This document shows positions 42,840 to 52,749 of a DNA stretch of 64,000 nucleotides, one piece after another. The stretch lies in contig NC_053194.1 of NCBI RefSeq assembly GCF_905163445.1, positions 12,256,921 to 12,320,920 of the forward strand, read 5' to 3'. The stretch comes from Pararge aegeria. Taxonomy: Eukaryota > Arthropoda > Insecta > Lepidoptera > Nymphalidae. Both the position numbers and the translations under genes were made by a program. The notes beneath the pieces are model-generated. The model had not been told where the DNA came from, ran no database searches, and saw only the letters and a list, made by a program, of their open reading frames with translations. The stretch's first letter is position 1. The number at the start of each line of letters is the position of its first letter.

Positions 42840-43140
42840 TTAACGGCAATTTACAATTCCCGTGGGACCGTTTGTTTTACTGGGATGAAAAGTAGCTTAT
42901 GTTACTCTTCGTCCTTTTAACTAATTATATAGCAATAATTAAGTTGACAGTCCACCAAACCGCACTGGGCCAGCGTGGTGGACTAAGGCGTTAACCCCTT
43001 CTCATTGTGGGAGGAGACCTGTGCCCTGTAGTGGGCCGGTAATAGGTTAATATTATGAATGAAGTTAGTTAGTTCCTTAATTAGGTCATGAAGGACGGAC
43101 AAACAAACAGACACACTTTCGTATTTATAATATTAGGATA
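42840..43140 (+). repeat. Unclassified repeat split by a mini-SINE
   Basis: Left half: CAATTCCCGTGGGACCG, TACTGGGATGAAAAGTAGC, ACTCTTCGTCCTTTTAAC. Right half: GGTCATGAAGGACGGACAAA, CACACTTTCGTATTTATAAT, ATTAGGAT. This type of 3' end is very common in Lepidoptera. Class not settled. Confidence 0.55.
42949..43057 (+). mobile_element. Mini-SINE-A, third copy
   Basis: Starts AGTCCACCAAACCGCACTGG and runs through CTTCTCATTGTGGGAGGAGA, GTGGGCCGGTAATAGG and TAATATTATG. Flanks AATTAAGTTGAC (42937-42948) and AATGAAGTTAGT (43058-43069) look like an eroded 12-bp duplication (8 matches). Same 5' base as the copies at 3858 and 34622. Confidence 0.75.
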
Positions 43141-43188
43141 TCTCAGAAATTTGAATTCTAACCGCTGACCGACACCCGTCAGGCCACT

Positions 43189-43330
43189 CAGACCCCGTGT
43201 AAAGTAAAATGTGGACGACAGATTATCCGACCGCCGCTACCGATGACGCCGCGATAAACGTACCCAAGTCACTGACGGATTAATTCAACCCTCAATTCAT
43301 ATACATGACATCGGTTGCAATGATCAAGCT
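43189..43330. repeat. Unrecognised repeat pair, copy 1
   Basis: TCAGACCCCGTGTAAAGTAA, GTGGACGACAGATTATCCGA, CCGATGACGCCGCGATAAAC, ACGGATTAATTCAACCCTC and GACATCGGTTGCAATGATC. Same order and orientation at 45041-45186, about three quarters identical by eye. Composition is notably GC-richer than the flanks. Confidence 0.65.
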
Positions 43331-43854
43331 TCGTTGTATTACTTACACCTGTGGCTTTAAGTGTTCCAAAAGCTATATATAACACAAAATCGAAAGATTT
43401 TAGTTTAGTTTTTGGTTCAACCATTTTAAATTAATATATTATATTTTACATGAAAATTGTATATTAGATATTTTTTTTTAAATTGGTATTTGTAATGTTT
43501 TCATCATTATGGATTAAATATTTTTTTTATTATATCTTCCGTGATTTTTACTTTCTCCACTTCCTGTGTCAGCTGTTATTAATATCACGTCACGCAACTC
43601 ACAGGAAAAAAGATATCTATATCCCCATTCTACGTATCTATATTATGGTGTTCTCTACTTCTTACCTCTCCTTCTGCCTCTCCCTTGTCGAGTATTATGT
43701 TGAAACTGTGTATGATTTGAGTGGGATCTTTTTTATTATAATTATTATTTAAATAAATTCAGTAAGCAACCTAATATATCGGTAAAAGTTATTAACTTAC
43801 ATTTAGTATATAAGCTGAGTATGGAGATGTGCCGTGTGGTGACGGCAGATCTGA

Positions 43855-44062
43855 ATACAGTTGTCACCACACCACTTCTTCCCGCGAGTGTCTTACGAGG
43901 CAACTAAGGGAATATAACAGAGATCGGGCAGCAGCTTCCTCTATGCTACCATCTACTGCAATCCACCAAGCGTAGAGAGCTATGGGAAAACCGTTCCATT
44001 GGGAGAGGCCTTTAGTACAACAGTGGACTGTCATAGGTATTGATTATAATGATGATGATGGT
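43855..44062 (+). mobile_element. RTE-like 3' end
   Basis: CCACTTCTTCCCGCGAGTG, TCTTACGAGGCAACTAAGGG, AGATCGGGCAGCAGCTTCCT, GGGAGAGGCCTTTAGTACAA, CAGTGGACTGTCATAGGT and a tail GATTATAATGATGATGATGG. It is the 3' module of a lepidopteran RTE-like LINE as I recall. No coding domain remains. Confidence 0.68.
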
Positions 44063-44384
44063 GTAGTAGATTGGTCAAACACTGTTAGGTTTGAGTTTTT
44101 CTGTTAAGAAATTTCTAGTGGATACCCTAAGATAGGAAATCGATGCTAGCCATCCCTGTGCCAGCTAACGGTCATAGTTATAATCACTAACGCATATAGC
44201 TATCACTGCCGGTTTTGTGGAACCGACCGAAAAAAAAAACTACGTTCTTACGTTTATTCTATGTTATTCCATTTGCGCTGTTTGCATTTATCTGTTAGAT
44301 TATTCAAGTAAACCTTCTCGGTTAACTTGAAGTGTTTTTATGTTGGCGGTAATAACTCGGTATGATAATAACTGTTAAGGCCTG

Positions 44385-44480
44385 CCAACCCGCAATAGAA
44401 GCGTAAACGATTAAAACTCGGTCATATATTAGGTGGAAGGCCAGTGCCTAGCAGTAGTACATTAATAGGTTTAACATGAT
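44385..44480 (+). mobile_element. RTE-like 3' scrap
   Basis: ATATTAGGTGGAAGGCCAGT, GCCTAGCAGTAGTACATTAA and TAGGTTTAACATGAT resemble the GAGGCC...CAGCAGTGG...GGTTGATGA ending of RTE-like elements. Short and diverged. Confidence 0.45.
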
Positions 44481-45040
44481 CTTAAATTATAACAATGTAT
44501 TTATTTATTTATTAGTGTTACACATACATATGAATCTAACCATGAACTGAAATACGATGTCCTTCCTACCCCAAAAATCTTCACAAGTGCAACAAAATTA
44601 TAGATTCTTTATTCTCCTTACTCTCAGTAAGAAGTATAAATCAACCAAAACCCAATTCCGATATTGTTTATTTAATTTTATAGCTTATGTTTAAAAATTG
44701 AATTCCGTTCCCAGTTATATAAGAATTTATAAAGACTTATAAAGTGGTGACGAACGGCAAAGTAGCACGTAGTAGTGCAAAGGGTTATTAGTTTTTTCTT
44801 TTTTTATGCAAAAGCAGTCAATACGTTCAAGTAGTTTACTTCAAACAAATAATCACAAACTTATTAGGTACTGACAAAACATGAGCAGAGCAGTAAGAAA
44901 AGATGGGTAATTAAAAATAAAGAATAAAAAGAGATAATAATACAATTTTGGTAAGAAACATGAAAAAGCGTAAATTAAATCAATTAATATAAACTCCGAG
45001 AATATTTTTGAACAATAATTGATGACAGCTACTGAACACA
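44481..45040. other. AT-rich stretch, no gene seen
   Basis: No recognised repeat or coding frame. Confidence 0.4.
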
Positions 45041-45186
45041 TCAGACCCCGTGTATAATAAAACGCGGACGACAGATTATTACGTCGGCCGCTACTGATGT
45101 CGCTTCGATAACGTCGTTACACAGCTGACGGGTTAATTCAAGCCTCACTTCAAATAAGTACTTGACATCGGTTACGAAAGATCGTA
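45041..45186. repeat. Unrecognised repeat pair, copy 2
   Basis: TCAGACCCCGTGTATAATAA, GCGGACGACAGATTATTACG, GGCCGCTACTGATGTCGCTT, GACGGGTTAATTCAAGCCTC and GACATCGGTTACGAAAGATC match 43189-43330 in order. The minus-strand frame that crosses it is broken in copy 1, so it is probably non-coding. Confidence 0.65.
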
Positions 45187-45399
45187 TTTTTACAACTAAG
45201 AAAAGGGAAAAAAATATCTTTCTCAGAATAATTAACAATTAAACTATTTTCTGCACAGGAAGGTGTTTTTTTGTTTTAAAACTCTGATGTAGGTTTTAAA
45301 TCATTATCAAGTATTATTATTAAAATACCTACTTATATTTTTACTGAATAATTATTCTCAGCCTACTACATATTATTATAACTACAAGCCTCTGTCATG

Positions 45400-46056
45400 T
45401 ATGGATGGATACGTTTTAAAATAAACTTAAAAATACTTTCTGATATCACAAATTTGATGTGGCCTTTGCATGCTAATCTGTACGATACTGTATCCAATAA
45501 TTGTTAATATCAAAAGAATTAATAGTAGATAGTCGAGCTTTTCATGACAGAGCTCTTCCGGTGAAGTACAACTGCCATTATTATTTCTGCGGTCAAGCAT
45601 ATCAAAATTGTTGCAATACTATGTTCGAGACCTGCGAAGTGTTGCTCTGTTTGAATACTTTGGTTTTTCACCTACCACAAGGTGGCCCATCTGCTTCCAC
45701 CTTTAAATCTTAATATATATAAATCTCCTGTCACGATGTTTGTCCGCGATGGACTCCTAAACTACTGAACCGATTTTAAATTAAATTGGCACACCGTGAG
45801 CAGTCTGGTCCAACTTAAGAGATAGGATAGCTTAGATCTTTAAGTAAAGTCACAATTTTATTTTATTGCAAATTATTTGTCTATAATTAATTGACAGTCA
45901 CATGTTATATGTATATACAACTATACTCATTTAAGGCTTAGCGATACTGAATACTTTAAAAACAAAATCAAACGCAGACGAAGTCGCGGGCAACAGCTAG
46001 TATTACTATAAAAACCTTCGATAGATACTTGGTATGCTCAGAGTCTTCCAGAAGTT
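45400..46056. repeat. Palindrome left arm (364 bp) with inserted Helitron
   Basis: The arm is 45400-45707 plus 46001-46056. It starts TATGGATGGATACGTTTTAA and ends GTCTTCCAGAAGTT. It matches the complement of 46147-46510 without length change. In every stretch I compared, including the shared 69-codon frame, it is identical. A 293-bp Helitron (45708-46000) interrupts it. The arm contains a REP-1 fragment at 45545-45707. Perfect identity means a recent inverted duplication, gene conversion, or an assembly artefact. Confidence 0.88.
45708..46000 (+). mobile_element. Helitron, 293 bp, with empty site in the other arm
   Basis: Starts TCTTAATATATATAAATCTC and ends CGAAGTCGCGGGCAACAGCT plus AG, followed by T. 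The other palindrome arm reads TTTAAATATTAC at the matching place, so the insertion fell exactly between A and T with no duplication, as expected for rolling-circle transposition. The last 75 or so bases match the 3' end of the Helitron at 38534-40509 with a deletion of about 45 bases. The 5' part (CACGATGTTTGTCCGCGATG, ACTACTGAACCGATTTTAAA) is unrelated to it, so the element is chimeric. Confidence 0.85.
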
Positions 46057-46146
46057 CAGTAAAAATAGATAATATATAGAAAAAATTGAGGTTTCCGAAT
46101 TGCCTTTTGGTGACTTTGACCAGACTACTAGTAAATGTTTCAAAGA
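46057..46146. other. Palindrome spacer
   Basis: 90 bases between the arms (CAGTAAAAATAGATAATATA to ACTAGTAAATGTTTCAAAG). No feature recognised. Confidence 0.8.
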
Positions 46147-46510
46147 AACTTCTGGAAGACTCTGAGCATACCAAGTATCTATCGAAGGTTTTTATAGTAA
46201 TATTTAAAGGTGGAAGCAGATGGGCCACCTTGTGGTAGGTGAAAAACCAAAGTATTCAAACAGAGCAACACTTCGCAGGTCTCGAACATAGTATTGCAAC
46301 AATTTTGATATGCTTGACCGCAGAAATAATAATGGCAGTTGTACTTCACCGGAAGAGCTCTGTCATGAAAAGCTCGACTATCTACTATTAATTCTTTTGA
46401 TATTAACAATTATTGGATACAGTATCGTACAGATTAGCATGCAAAGGCCACATCAAATTTGTGATATCAGAAAGTATTTTTAAGTTTATTTTAAAACGTA
46501 TCCATCCATA
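46147..46510. repeat. Palindrome right arm, uninterrupted
   Basis: 364 bases, exact-length partner of the left arm and empty of the Helitron. It carries the plus-strand REP-1 fragment (AGATGGGCCACCTTGTGGTA, AACAATTTTGATATGCTTGA, AGAGCTCTGTCATGAAAAGC). Confidence 0.88.
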
Positions 46511-47230
46511 AGATGCAATTAATTCAGGAACCCCTACCAGCTTACATGGGCCTTAAAATGGAGGAGATTGTTTTGGTATAATTTAATGACGATTCTTTCC
46601 GTTTACGAGCGAACGACCTGAGACCGCGCAATTATTTCTCAATACCTGTCGTCGTTACCTGAGTAATTTTTATGAGGATTAGCGTTATTTATTGACTCGG
46701 TTTTCTCGGTATAAAAAGCAGCCTATATCACTCTCTGCCTCGTTAACTAACCGTATGCTAAAATCACGACGCGTTCATTGGTTGTCCAGGAAAATAAATG
46801 TAATAAACCCACAACAGTCAGTTAGTATATAAAATACAGGTTTGCTAATATAAGTTGTATAGTGATATGAAGGTACGTATTAACTTATCAACATGGAGCT
46901 AGAAACAGTTTCAGTATTAAGCATAAATTAGAGATCCCGTTCTTATTTTGAAATCATTTTATCTTTATGGAAAAATTTAATAATATCTTCACTTATAGGC
47001 CATAAGTGAAGTTGGAGTAACGCGTTAATTTTTCCATGCATCGACCTTCTCAGCAATTGGCTTCTTGTTATAAATACGACACAACAATTTCGGCTCTAAC
47101 TCAAATGGTTAACATTGGCTATGAATTACATGGTTTCCTAATTAACAGGTGTCTCAAGCCTTACGTTAGGGAATTGACACGCAAAACCTGAGAATTACCG
47201 ATAAAGCCCTCAAGTCGCGTTTCCGGTGCG
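46511..47230. other. Unique tract with a dispersed-repeat scrap
   Basis: 46660-46810 contains GGTATAAAAAGCAGCCTATA and CGACGCGTTCATTGGTTGTC, which look repeat-like. The rest has no recognised feature. Confidence 0.4.
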
Positions 47231-47770
47231 AAAAGAAAAAAGAAAGAAAGAAAGAAAAAACATTTATTCATGTTAAGTGTTACAAACAGTACATCTTATA
47301 ATAATAAAGTAACAACATAGTATACAACATACAATGTCTGTGTGTAACACCAGACAGAAAGGGTGTACAGCTCAGCATTTGCCATGCATTGTACCTAAGT
47401 ACACGCATGCCGCTGATTTTCAGCTTAGACCCGAGTGACGATACGGCAAACTGAATATATAAATAAAAATAATGAAATAAATAAATAAAGGTTATTCCCA
47501 TTAAAGTAGGTAAAAAAAGTGATAAAAGCAGCAAAATTATAATTATACTAAAAAATAATAAAAAAAAAAAAAAAAACAGAAATACTGTTAATTACATAAT
47601 AAATAAATGCAATTATATAATTAGTGTTAATATAGTAAAATATAATATAATACGATTTGTATATAAAGATAACACATTAACAGCTGAAACTCGCATGCCC
47701 ACCTCTATATAATTGACATATCAGTCGCACAGCCTTCAGATTCTAATTGTTTAGCCAAGATGATTTTTTT
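47231..47770 (-). mobile_element. LINE-F 3' UTR and CTTT tail
   Basis: On the minus strand this follows the LINE-F stop at 47773-47771. The UTR has GGCGGCATGCGTGTACTTAG and TGTACACCCTTTCTGTCTGG. It ends ATGAATAAATG and then TTTTTTCTTTCTTTCTTTCT. Such a repetitive tail is normal for non-LTR elements. The minus-strand frame at 47280-47534 lies in this UTR. Confidence 0.7.
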
Positions 47771-47928
47771 TTATTTATGGTTGAATGAAAATTTTGTATA
47801 CGAATTACGTATAGGCGGAGGAATGTTGTTCCAACACCGGGTTGCGGCATATTTGAAACTCCCTCTGAAGGAAGCAGAGCAATGACGTGGGATGCCCAGA
47901 AGTTTTCGCGTACACCTAAATTGTTCTC

Positions 47929-48895
47929 AAGTCTAAAAAAATGGCGACGTAAAATTAGCGAAATTGAAAAAAATAACACCGAAATTTGTTGCTTTTTTGT
48001 TGCTAATTAGTTGCTAAAAAATTAATTTTGTTGCTCTAACCGATCGCATAAAATCGGCAATAACGCTAACTTTACATTAAGATAGCGAAGTCTAAAAAAA
48101 TGGCGACGTAAAATTAGCGAAATTGAAAAAAAAAACACCGAAATTTGTTGCTTTTTTGTTGCTAAAAAAATATTTTTTTTGCTCTAACCGATCGCATAAA
48201 ATCGGCAATAACGCTAACTTTACATTAAGATAGCGTGGGAATCACTGAATGTCGACTGATCAATCAAGCAAATAAGGGTCAATTTGTTGCTAATTTGTTG
48301 CTGGAAGATGCTTAGAAAATCTGGCTTTCATCAGGGCATAACTAGTATTAAAATAGTAATGAGTTTTTATTAATGCATATATTCACATTAAATCTTGAAT
48401 CTAAAGTCTAAAGGAATCAAAACTAGATTTAGGTTAGGTTAGGTTAGAACATGTATATGAGGGGTTCTTGGATTCAGTTGGGTTCAGTTCAGTCAAAAAT
48501 TATATATTATTTACTATTATTTATATTTGAATGAGAATGAAAAATAGCAATTATTTTGAATAGTTTTCAGAATGAGACAGACGGGTGTGGTAGGGTAAAA
48601 TCTCCAATTTAAAGTTCCCTTATAAAAGAAATCAATTTTTTTTTTTTTTTTTTTTCTAAGCATTTTCCAGCAACAAATTAGCAACAAATTGACCCTTATT
48701 TGCTTGATTGATCAGTCGACATTCAGTGATTCCCACGCTATCTTAATGTAAAGTTAGCGTTATTGCCGATTTTTTGCGATCGGTTAGAGCAAAAAAATTA
48801 ATTTTTTAGCAACTAATTAGCAACAAAAAAGCAACAAATTTCGGTGTTTTTTTTTTCAATTTCGCTAATTTTACGTCGCCATTTTTTTAGACTTA
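47929..48895. mobile_element. 967-bp transposon with long inverted repeats
   Basis: Flanked by perfect 8-bp duplications TTGTTCTC (47921-47928, 48896-48903). The right inverted repeat is about 240 bases (48656-48895). The left is about 387 (47929-48315), because its first 159 bases are tandemly repeated (units start 47929 and 48088). Outer sequence is AAGTCTAAAAAAATGGCGAC, and the right end has one extra base. The centre is about 340 non-coding bases with a TTAGG run. Long inverted repeats with an 8-9-bp duplication suggest a Mutator-like or foldback MITE. Superfamily unproven. Confidence 0.85.
48429..48447 (+). repeat. Short TTAGG run
   Basis: Nearly four copies of TTAGG, the common insect telomere unit, inside the long-inverted-repeat transposon. 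Far too short to be a telomere. Confidence 0.75.
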
Positions 48896-49439
48896 TTGTT
48901 CTCTATCTTCGTAAATCCTTCTGAGTTTGTTATACAAATATGATGGTTTTCCACCTTTGAAAAGTCCAAAGAGCAAACTAGCAAGGTGCACCTTCCTCCT
49001 AGAACTCATTTTTAACAAGCCATGCACGTTTAAAAAAGGCGTAACATGAGTTCTTGCAGGGATGCTAAAACAGAAGCGTGCACACGCGTTTTGGACCCGC
49101 TGGATGAGTTTACTTGTTCTAACTAATAACCGAGGTCCGTAAACTACATCCGCGTTTTTTAATTTGGACAAGACTAGGCTTTCTACCAACCGAATACGTA
49201 CTTCTTGGCTAATATACTGGCGAATTTTATAAAGAATCTTTAATCTGTAAAAACAGTTGCTTACAACCGTAGCTACATGCTTTTCAAACCTTAATTCCGA
49301 ATCCATAAGCAGCCCTAAGTTGCGGGCTTCATGTACACGCTCCAACCTGTTACCCTTGAAAAGACCTGTAGCTCCAAAGGCTTCTCATTTTTAAAACACC
49401 TTGTGCTCAGCTGTGTGACATTTATAGGCACTGTATAAG

Positions 49440-49620
49440 AGGCCTAATTATGCACCGAATGGAAACCGTGAATCGGTAAGCGAAGTGTGGACGACCTCCA
49501 GCCCTCTGGACAGATAACCTTGAAAAGGTGGCTGGAAGCCGCCGGATGAGAAAGGTGGAGAACCGTGCTCTTGGAAAGGCTTATGTTCAACAGTGGACGC
49601 TTGTGGGCTGTTACCGTATA
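49440..49620 (+). pseudogene. RTE-like LINE 3' end
   Basis: GTGTGGACGACCTCCAGCCC, TGGACAGATAACCTTGAAAA, GTGGCTGGAAGCCGCCGGAT, GGCTTATGTTCAACAGTGGA, CGCTTGTGGGCTGTT. It encodes remnants of the C-terminal WTDDL...VAG...W...EAYVQQWT pattern of RTE-like proteins. It abuts LINE-F on its left. Confidence 0.68.
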
Positions 49621-50160
49621 CCGAAGAGATACAGTAGTCCAATGCCTTTGATCTAGAATAAATAGAATCAAACATAGCATACGTATATAGTTGCAACATT
49701 ATAAATAAAGGATACGTAAGTCCCTAACTCTATCCAAACAGCTTGGTTTGGCTCTCTGCATGATTATTCTTACTCTGTGCCATAAGAGAGAGTCCAAAAG
49801 GTTTTATAATAAACTTTTTAATGACAAATAATTAAACATCAATATTATATTCTTACACTTAAAAAGTTAGCCTCTTCGAAAAGTGCTTAAAACATCTAAT
49901 CACCTCTTCACTACCGGCGTGTCCCCACAGAGAGTAATGAGACAGGGCGGCAGATAACAGCATCCTCAAGTAAAAATAGAAAGACACCACGTAAGACAAT
50001 TTTTAGTAGATAAGAAAAATTGTCTTCTAAACATTCGATATATTTGATGATTGATGAATATATTTTTTTGAAAATTTAAATTTATGTAAACTTGTAAGCT
50101 CGACTGACAGAGTGTGACTAAACGTATTACTTATATGGTAATCAAGGCCATAAGCGACCT
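49621..50160. other. Unique AT-rich stretch
   Basis: No gene, repeat or hairpin recognised. Confidence 0.4.
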
Positions 50161-51813
50161 AAATTCAAAAAAATTCAAAATTCAAAATTCATTTATTTCA
50201 AGTAGGCCTAAGCACTTTTGAAACGTCAAGTCTGTCTGTGTGTGACTCTACCACCGGTTCGGAAGGCAGATTCTACCAAGAAGAAGCCGGCAAGAAACTC
50301 AGCAGTTGCTCTTTTCCAACATTAACAATTTACATTTTACATTTCAAAATTCATTTTTCTATATTGGAGAGATGAAAGCGGAGCCGGATGCTTCCAAGCA
50401 ACCTTGTCATTAAGAAATTCATCAATTGTATGATAACTTCGCTGTAATAAATGTGTTTTAACACATTCTTTAAACTTATGCATTGGTAGGTCCAAAATTA
50501 CCTTAGGAATCATATAATAAAAGCGTATACTCAGTCCCACAAATGAGTTCTGCACCTTTCGCAGACGATATGCAGATGTCACTAATTTATGACCATTTCT
50601 TGTGAGTCGACTGTTTATATCCACTTTTTGTTTATAAAGACATATGTTGTCTTACAAATACTATATTGTTATATATTGTGAGGCTACCGTAAGTATATTT
50701 ATTTCTTTAAATTTTTCACGGAGGGATTCACGTGATTTAAGTTTATATATTGACCGAACAGCTCTTTTCTTCAATATGAATATAGTTTCAATATTAGCAG
50801 CTTTGCCCCATAATAAGATCCCGTAAGACATCACACTATGAAAGTACGCAAAGTAAACAAGTCTTGCTGTTTCTACGTCAGTAATCTGTCTAATTTTCCT
50901 GACGGCGTAGGCAGCCAAGCTTAGTTTACCTGCTAGTGTATCTATATGGGTACCCCACTGAAGCTTGCAATCTAAGGTCATGCCCAAAAAAACTGTGGAA
51001 TCTTCCATTTTTAGTGATTCTCCATTTATTATTATATTTTTATTAACTTTCTTTACATTTGGTAAAATAAATTCCACACACTTCGTTTTTTTGCATTTAA
51101 AAGTAAATTATTGACAGTAAACCAGTGCGACACATGCGACATAGCACGGCTTACATCGTCAGAGTTATCTCTACCTCTATCAGTTTTAAAAGTTAGAGAT
51201 GTATCATCTGCAAACAGTACAATGTCACAGGTCTCACTGACATGGTGTGGTAGATCATTTATATACACCAAAAATAGGAAGGGACCCAAAATTGAACCCT
51301 GTGGGACACCCATTGACGTAGCCGACCCCTGCGACTTAATGTCTTTTATGCAAACCCTTTGGGTTCTGTCACTGAGATAAGAGGCAACCAAATTTATTGC
51401 AACGTTTTTGATACCATAGTGGGCTAGTTTAAGAAGCAAGGTTTTATGATCAACACAATCGAATGCCTTGGATAGATCACAAAAAACACCAATGGCATTC
51501 TGCGAACGTTCCCAGGCATCGTACACATGTTTTAAAAGTTTAACGCCTGCATCCGTAGTGCTACGACCTTTAGTAAAACCGTACTGCTCTGGATGTAGTA
51601 AGTTATTTACATTGAAGTGATTCAAAAGTTGATTTAATATAATTTTTTCAAAGACCTTACTAAGAGCTGGTAAGATTGAAATGGGTCTGTAATTGTTAAT
51701 GTCGTTTTTATTGCCAGATTTAAATAGAGGAATAAGTTTACTATGTTTCATTAAATTTGGAAAAGTACCTCTATCAACACATTCATTAAAAAGTACGGCT
51801 AAGTAAGGGGCAT
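50161..51813 (-). pseudogene. LINE-A reverse transcriptase, 5'-truncated and frameshifted
   Basis: Minus-strand non-LTR retrotransposon. From 51813 the frame reads through NYRPISILPALSKVFEKI (motif 1), QYGFTKGRSTTDAG, VFCDLSKAFDCVDH (catalytic D), GVPQGSILGPFLFLVYINDL and IVLFADDTS (the catalytic DD pair). A frameshift in a run of seven A (plus-strand T-run 51085-51091) moves the frame to FLGMTLDCKLQWGTHI and RLVYFAYFHSVMSYGILLWG. A second frameshift near 50675 leads to INSRLTRNGHKLV and the end FLNDKVAWKHPAPLS, with the stop near 50336. The 3' UTR (50336-50180) has GCCGGCTTCTTCTTGGTAG and ends in TTTGAATT repeats. Endonuclease and ORF1 are absent. Jockey/CR1-like group, clade not settled. 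Confidence 0.88.
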
Positions 51814-51989
51814 GTTAAATATTACTATTACAGACAAACCCCATAAATCACCTGTTTTTTTCTGTTTCAACAACTTAAAATTCTTTATTATCTCATATAC
51901 AGATATATGTTTAAAATTAAATAAAACGTTGCACTCATGTACGTTAGTTCGCTAGTGTCAGTTCTTGATTTTAAGGGTAGTGTGGTATT

Positions 51990-52245
51990 CATCATCATCA
52001 TCATGCCAATAAATATAAGTCCCCTGCTTGGAGTTCTAAATTACACATTCTTGTGCCGCTTGCGTCCAGCAACTCATAGTGACTCGTTTGATGTCAACTA
52101 GTGACCTAGTCGTGGATCTATTAACGCTGCGTTTACTTGTGTAAAACCCATCATTCCAACACCTTGCGAGCCCAACGTCACCGCCCATTCCACTTCGGCT
52201 TGGCGACTCGTTGAGCTATACCGATAATTAATGTTTTTTAACGTA
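51990..52245 (-). pseudogene. RTE-like LINE 3' end
   Basis: Plus-strand CATCATCATCATCATGCC is the complement of the tail. Then come GCGTCCAGCAACTCATAGTG, CTCGTTTGATGTCAACTAG, TTAACGCTGCGTTTACTTGT and CATTCCAACACCTTGCGAGC. Same family as 20110 and 53985. Confidence 0.65.
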
Positions 52246-52749
52246 TCTCCTCAGTTCTTAACTGACGTAATCCCACTTTGAGGTAACTCTCTCTATTGAC
52301 CACTGAGCGGCTTTGAGCCTTTTTTTTTATTAGGTCCAATGTTAGCGACTTATGGTGTACGCAACAGATTTGTGGTGATCGTTGCGACAGCGCAATTCAG
52401 TCTTCATAAGACGCCTGGTTAAGAAACATTGAGCCAAGTTGGTACTTGGATGGTTGGTCGAATTCTTAGATCACAATTAGTGCTTTAATTTTCTTTCGTG
52501 CCTTAGATAGTTAGTAAGGCGTCGGTAGTTTACAGATATTTTCACTAAAACCTAATAATAAATAATCGTTACCTTGGAATCTGATATATCCAGGACACAT
52601 AACCAGCGTTGTTATTTATTTAAAAATGTATAGGCTCTTAAATAACTATCAACACCTTTCAAAGAAAAGATTACAGACAGTTGGAATAAAGAATAGGGAC
52701 CGTAAAGTATCTCTTTGTAAATGAAAATGAAGAACAAATATAATCTTTA

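Larger units (their letters stand above)
47771..49430 (-). pseudogene. LINE-F polyprotein C-terminus, split by a transposon
   Basis: Minus-strand coding remnant in two parts: 49430-48896 and 47928-47771. The first part has ARNLGLLMDSELRFEKHV, then NCFYRLKILYKIRQYIS, SLVLSKLKNADVVYGP and VQNACARFCFSIPARTHVTP, the region after the reverse transcriptase in Jockey/CR1-group LINEs. The second part has FRGSF and ATRCWNNIPPPIRN and a stop. Taking out the element at 47929-48895 and one copy of TTGTTCTC puts both parts in one frame. A separate frameshift near 49345 and loss of everything upstream of about 49430 (catalytic domains included) make it inactive. Confidence 0.8.

Noticed and set aside
45501..46409. 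Two copies of a duplicated gene
   Set aside because: The identical 69-codon frames are the two arms of the palindrome and run through REP-1 repeat sequence; they are not genes.
48429..48447. Telomere or telomeric retrotransposon site
   Set aside because: Fewer than four TTAGG units, inside a transposon.
50644..51380. Plus-strand frames as genes
   Set aside because: Antisense shadows of the LINE-A reverse transcriptase.
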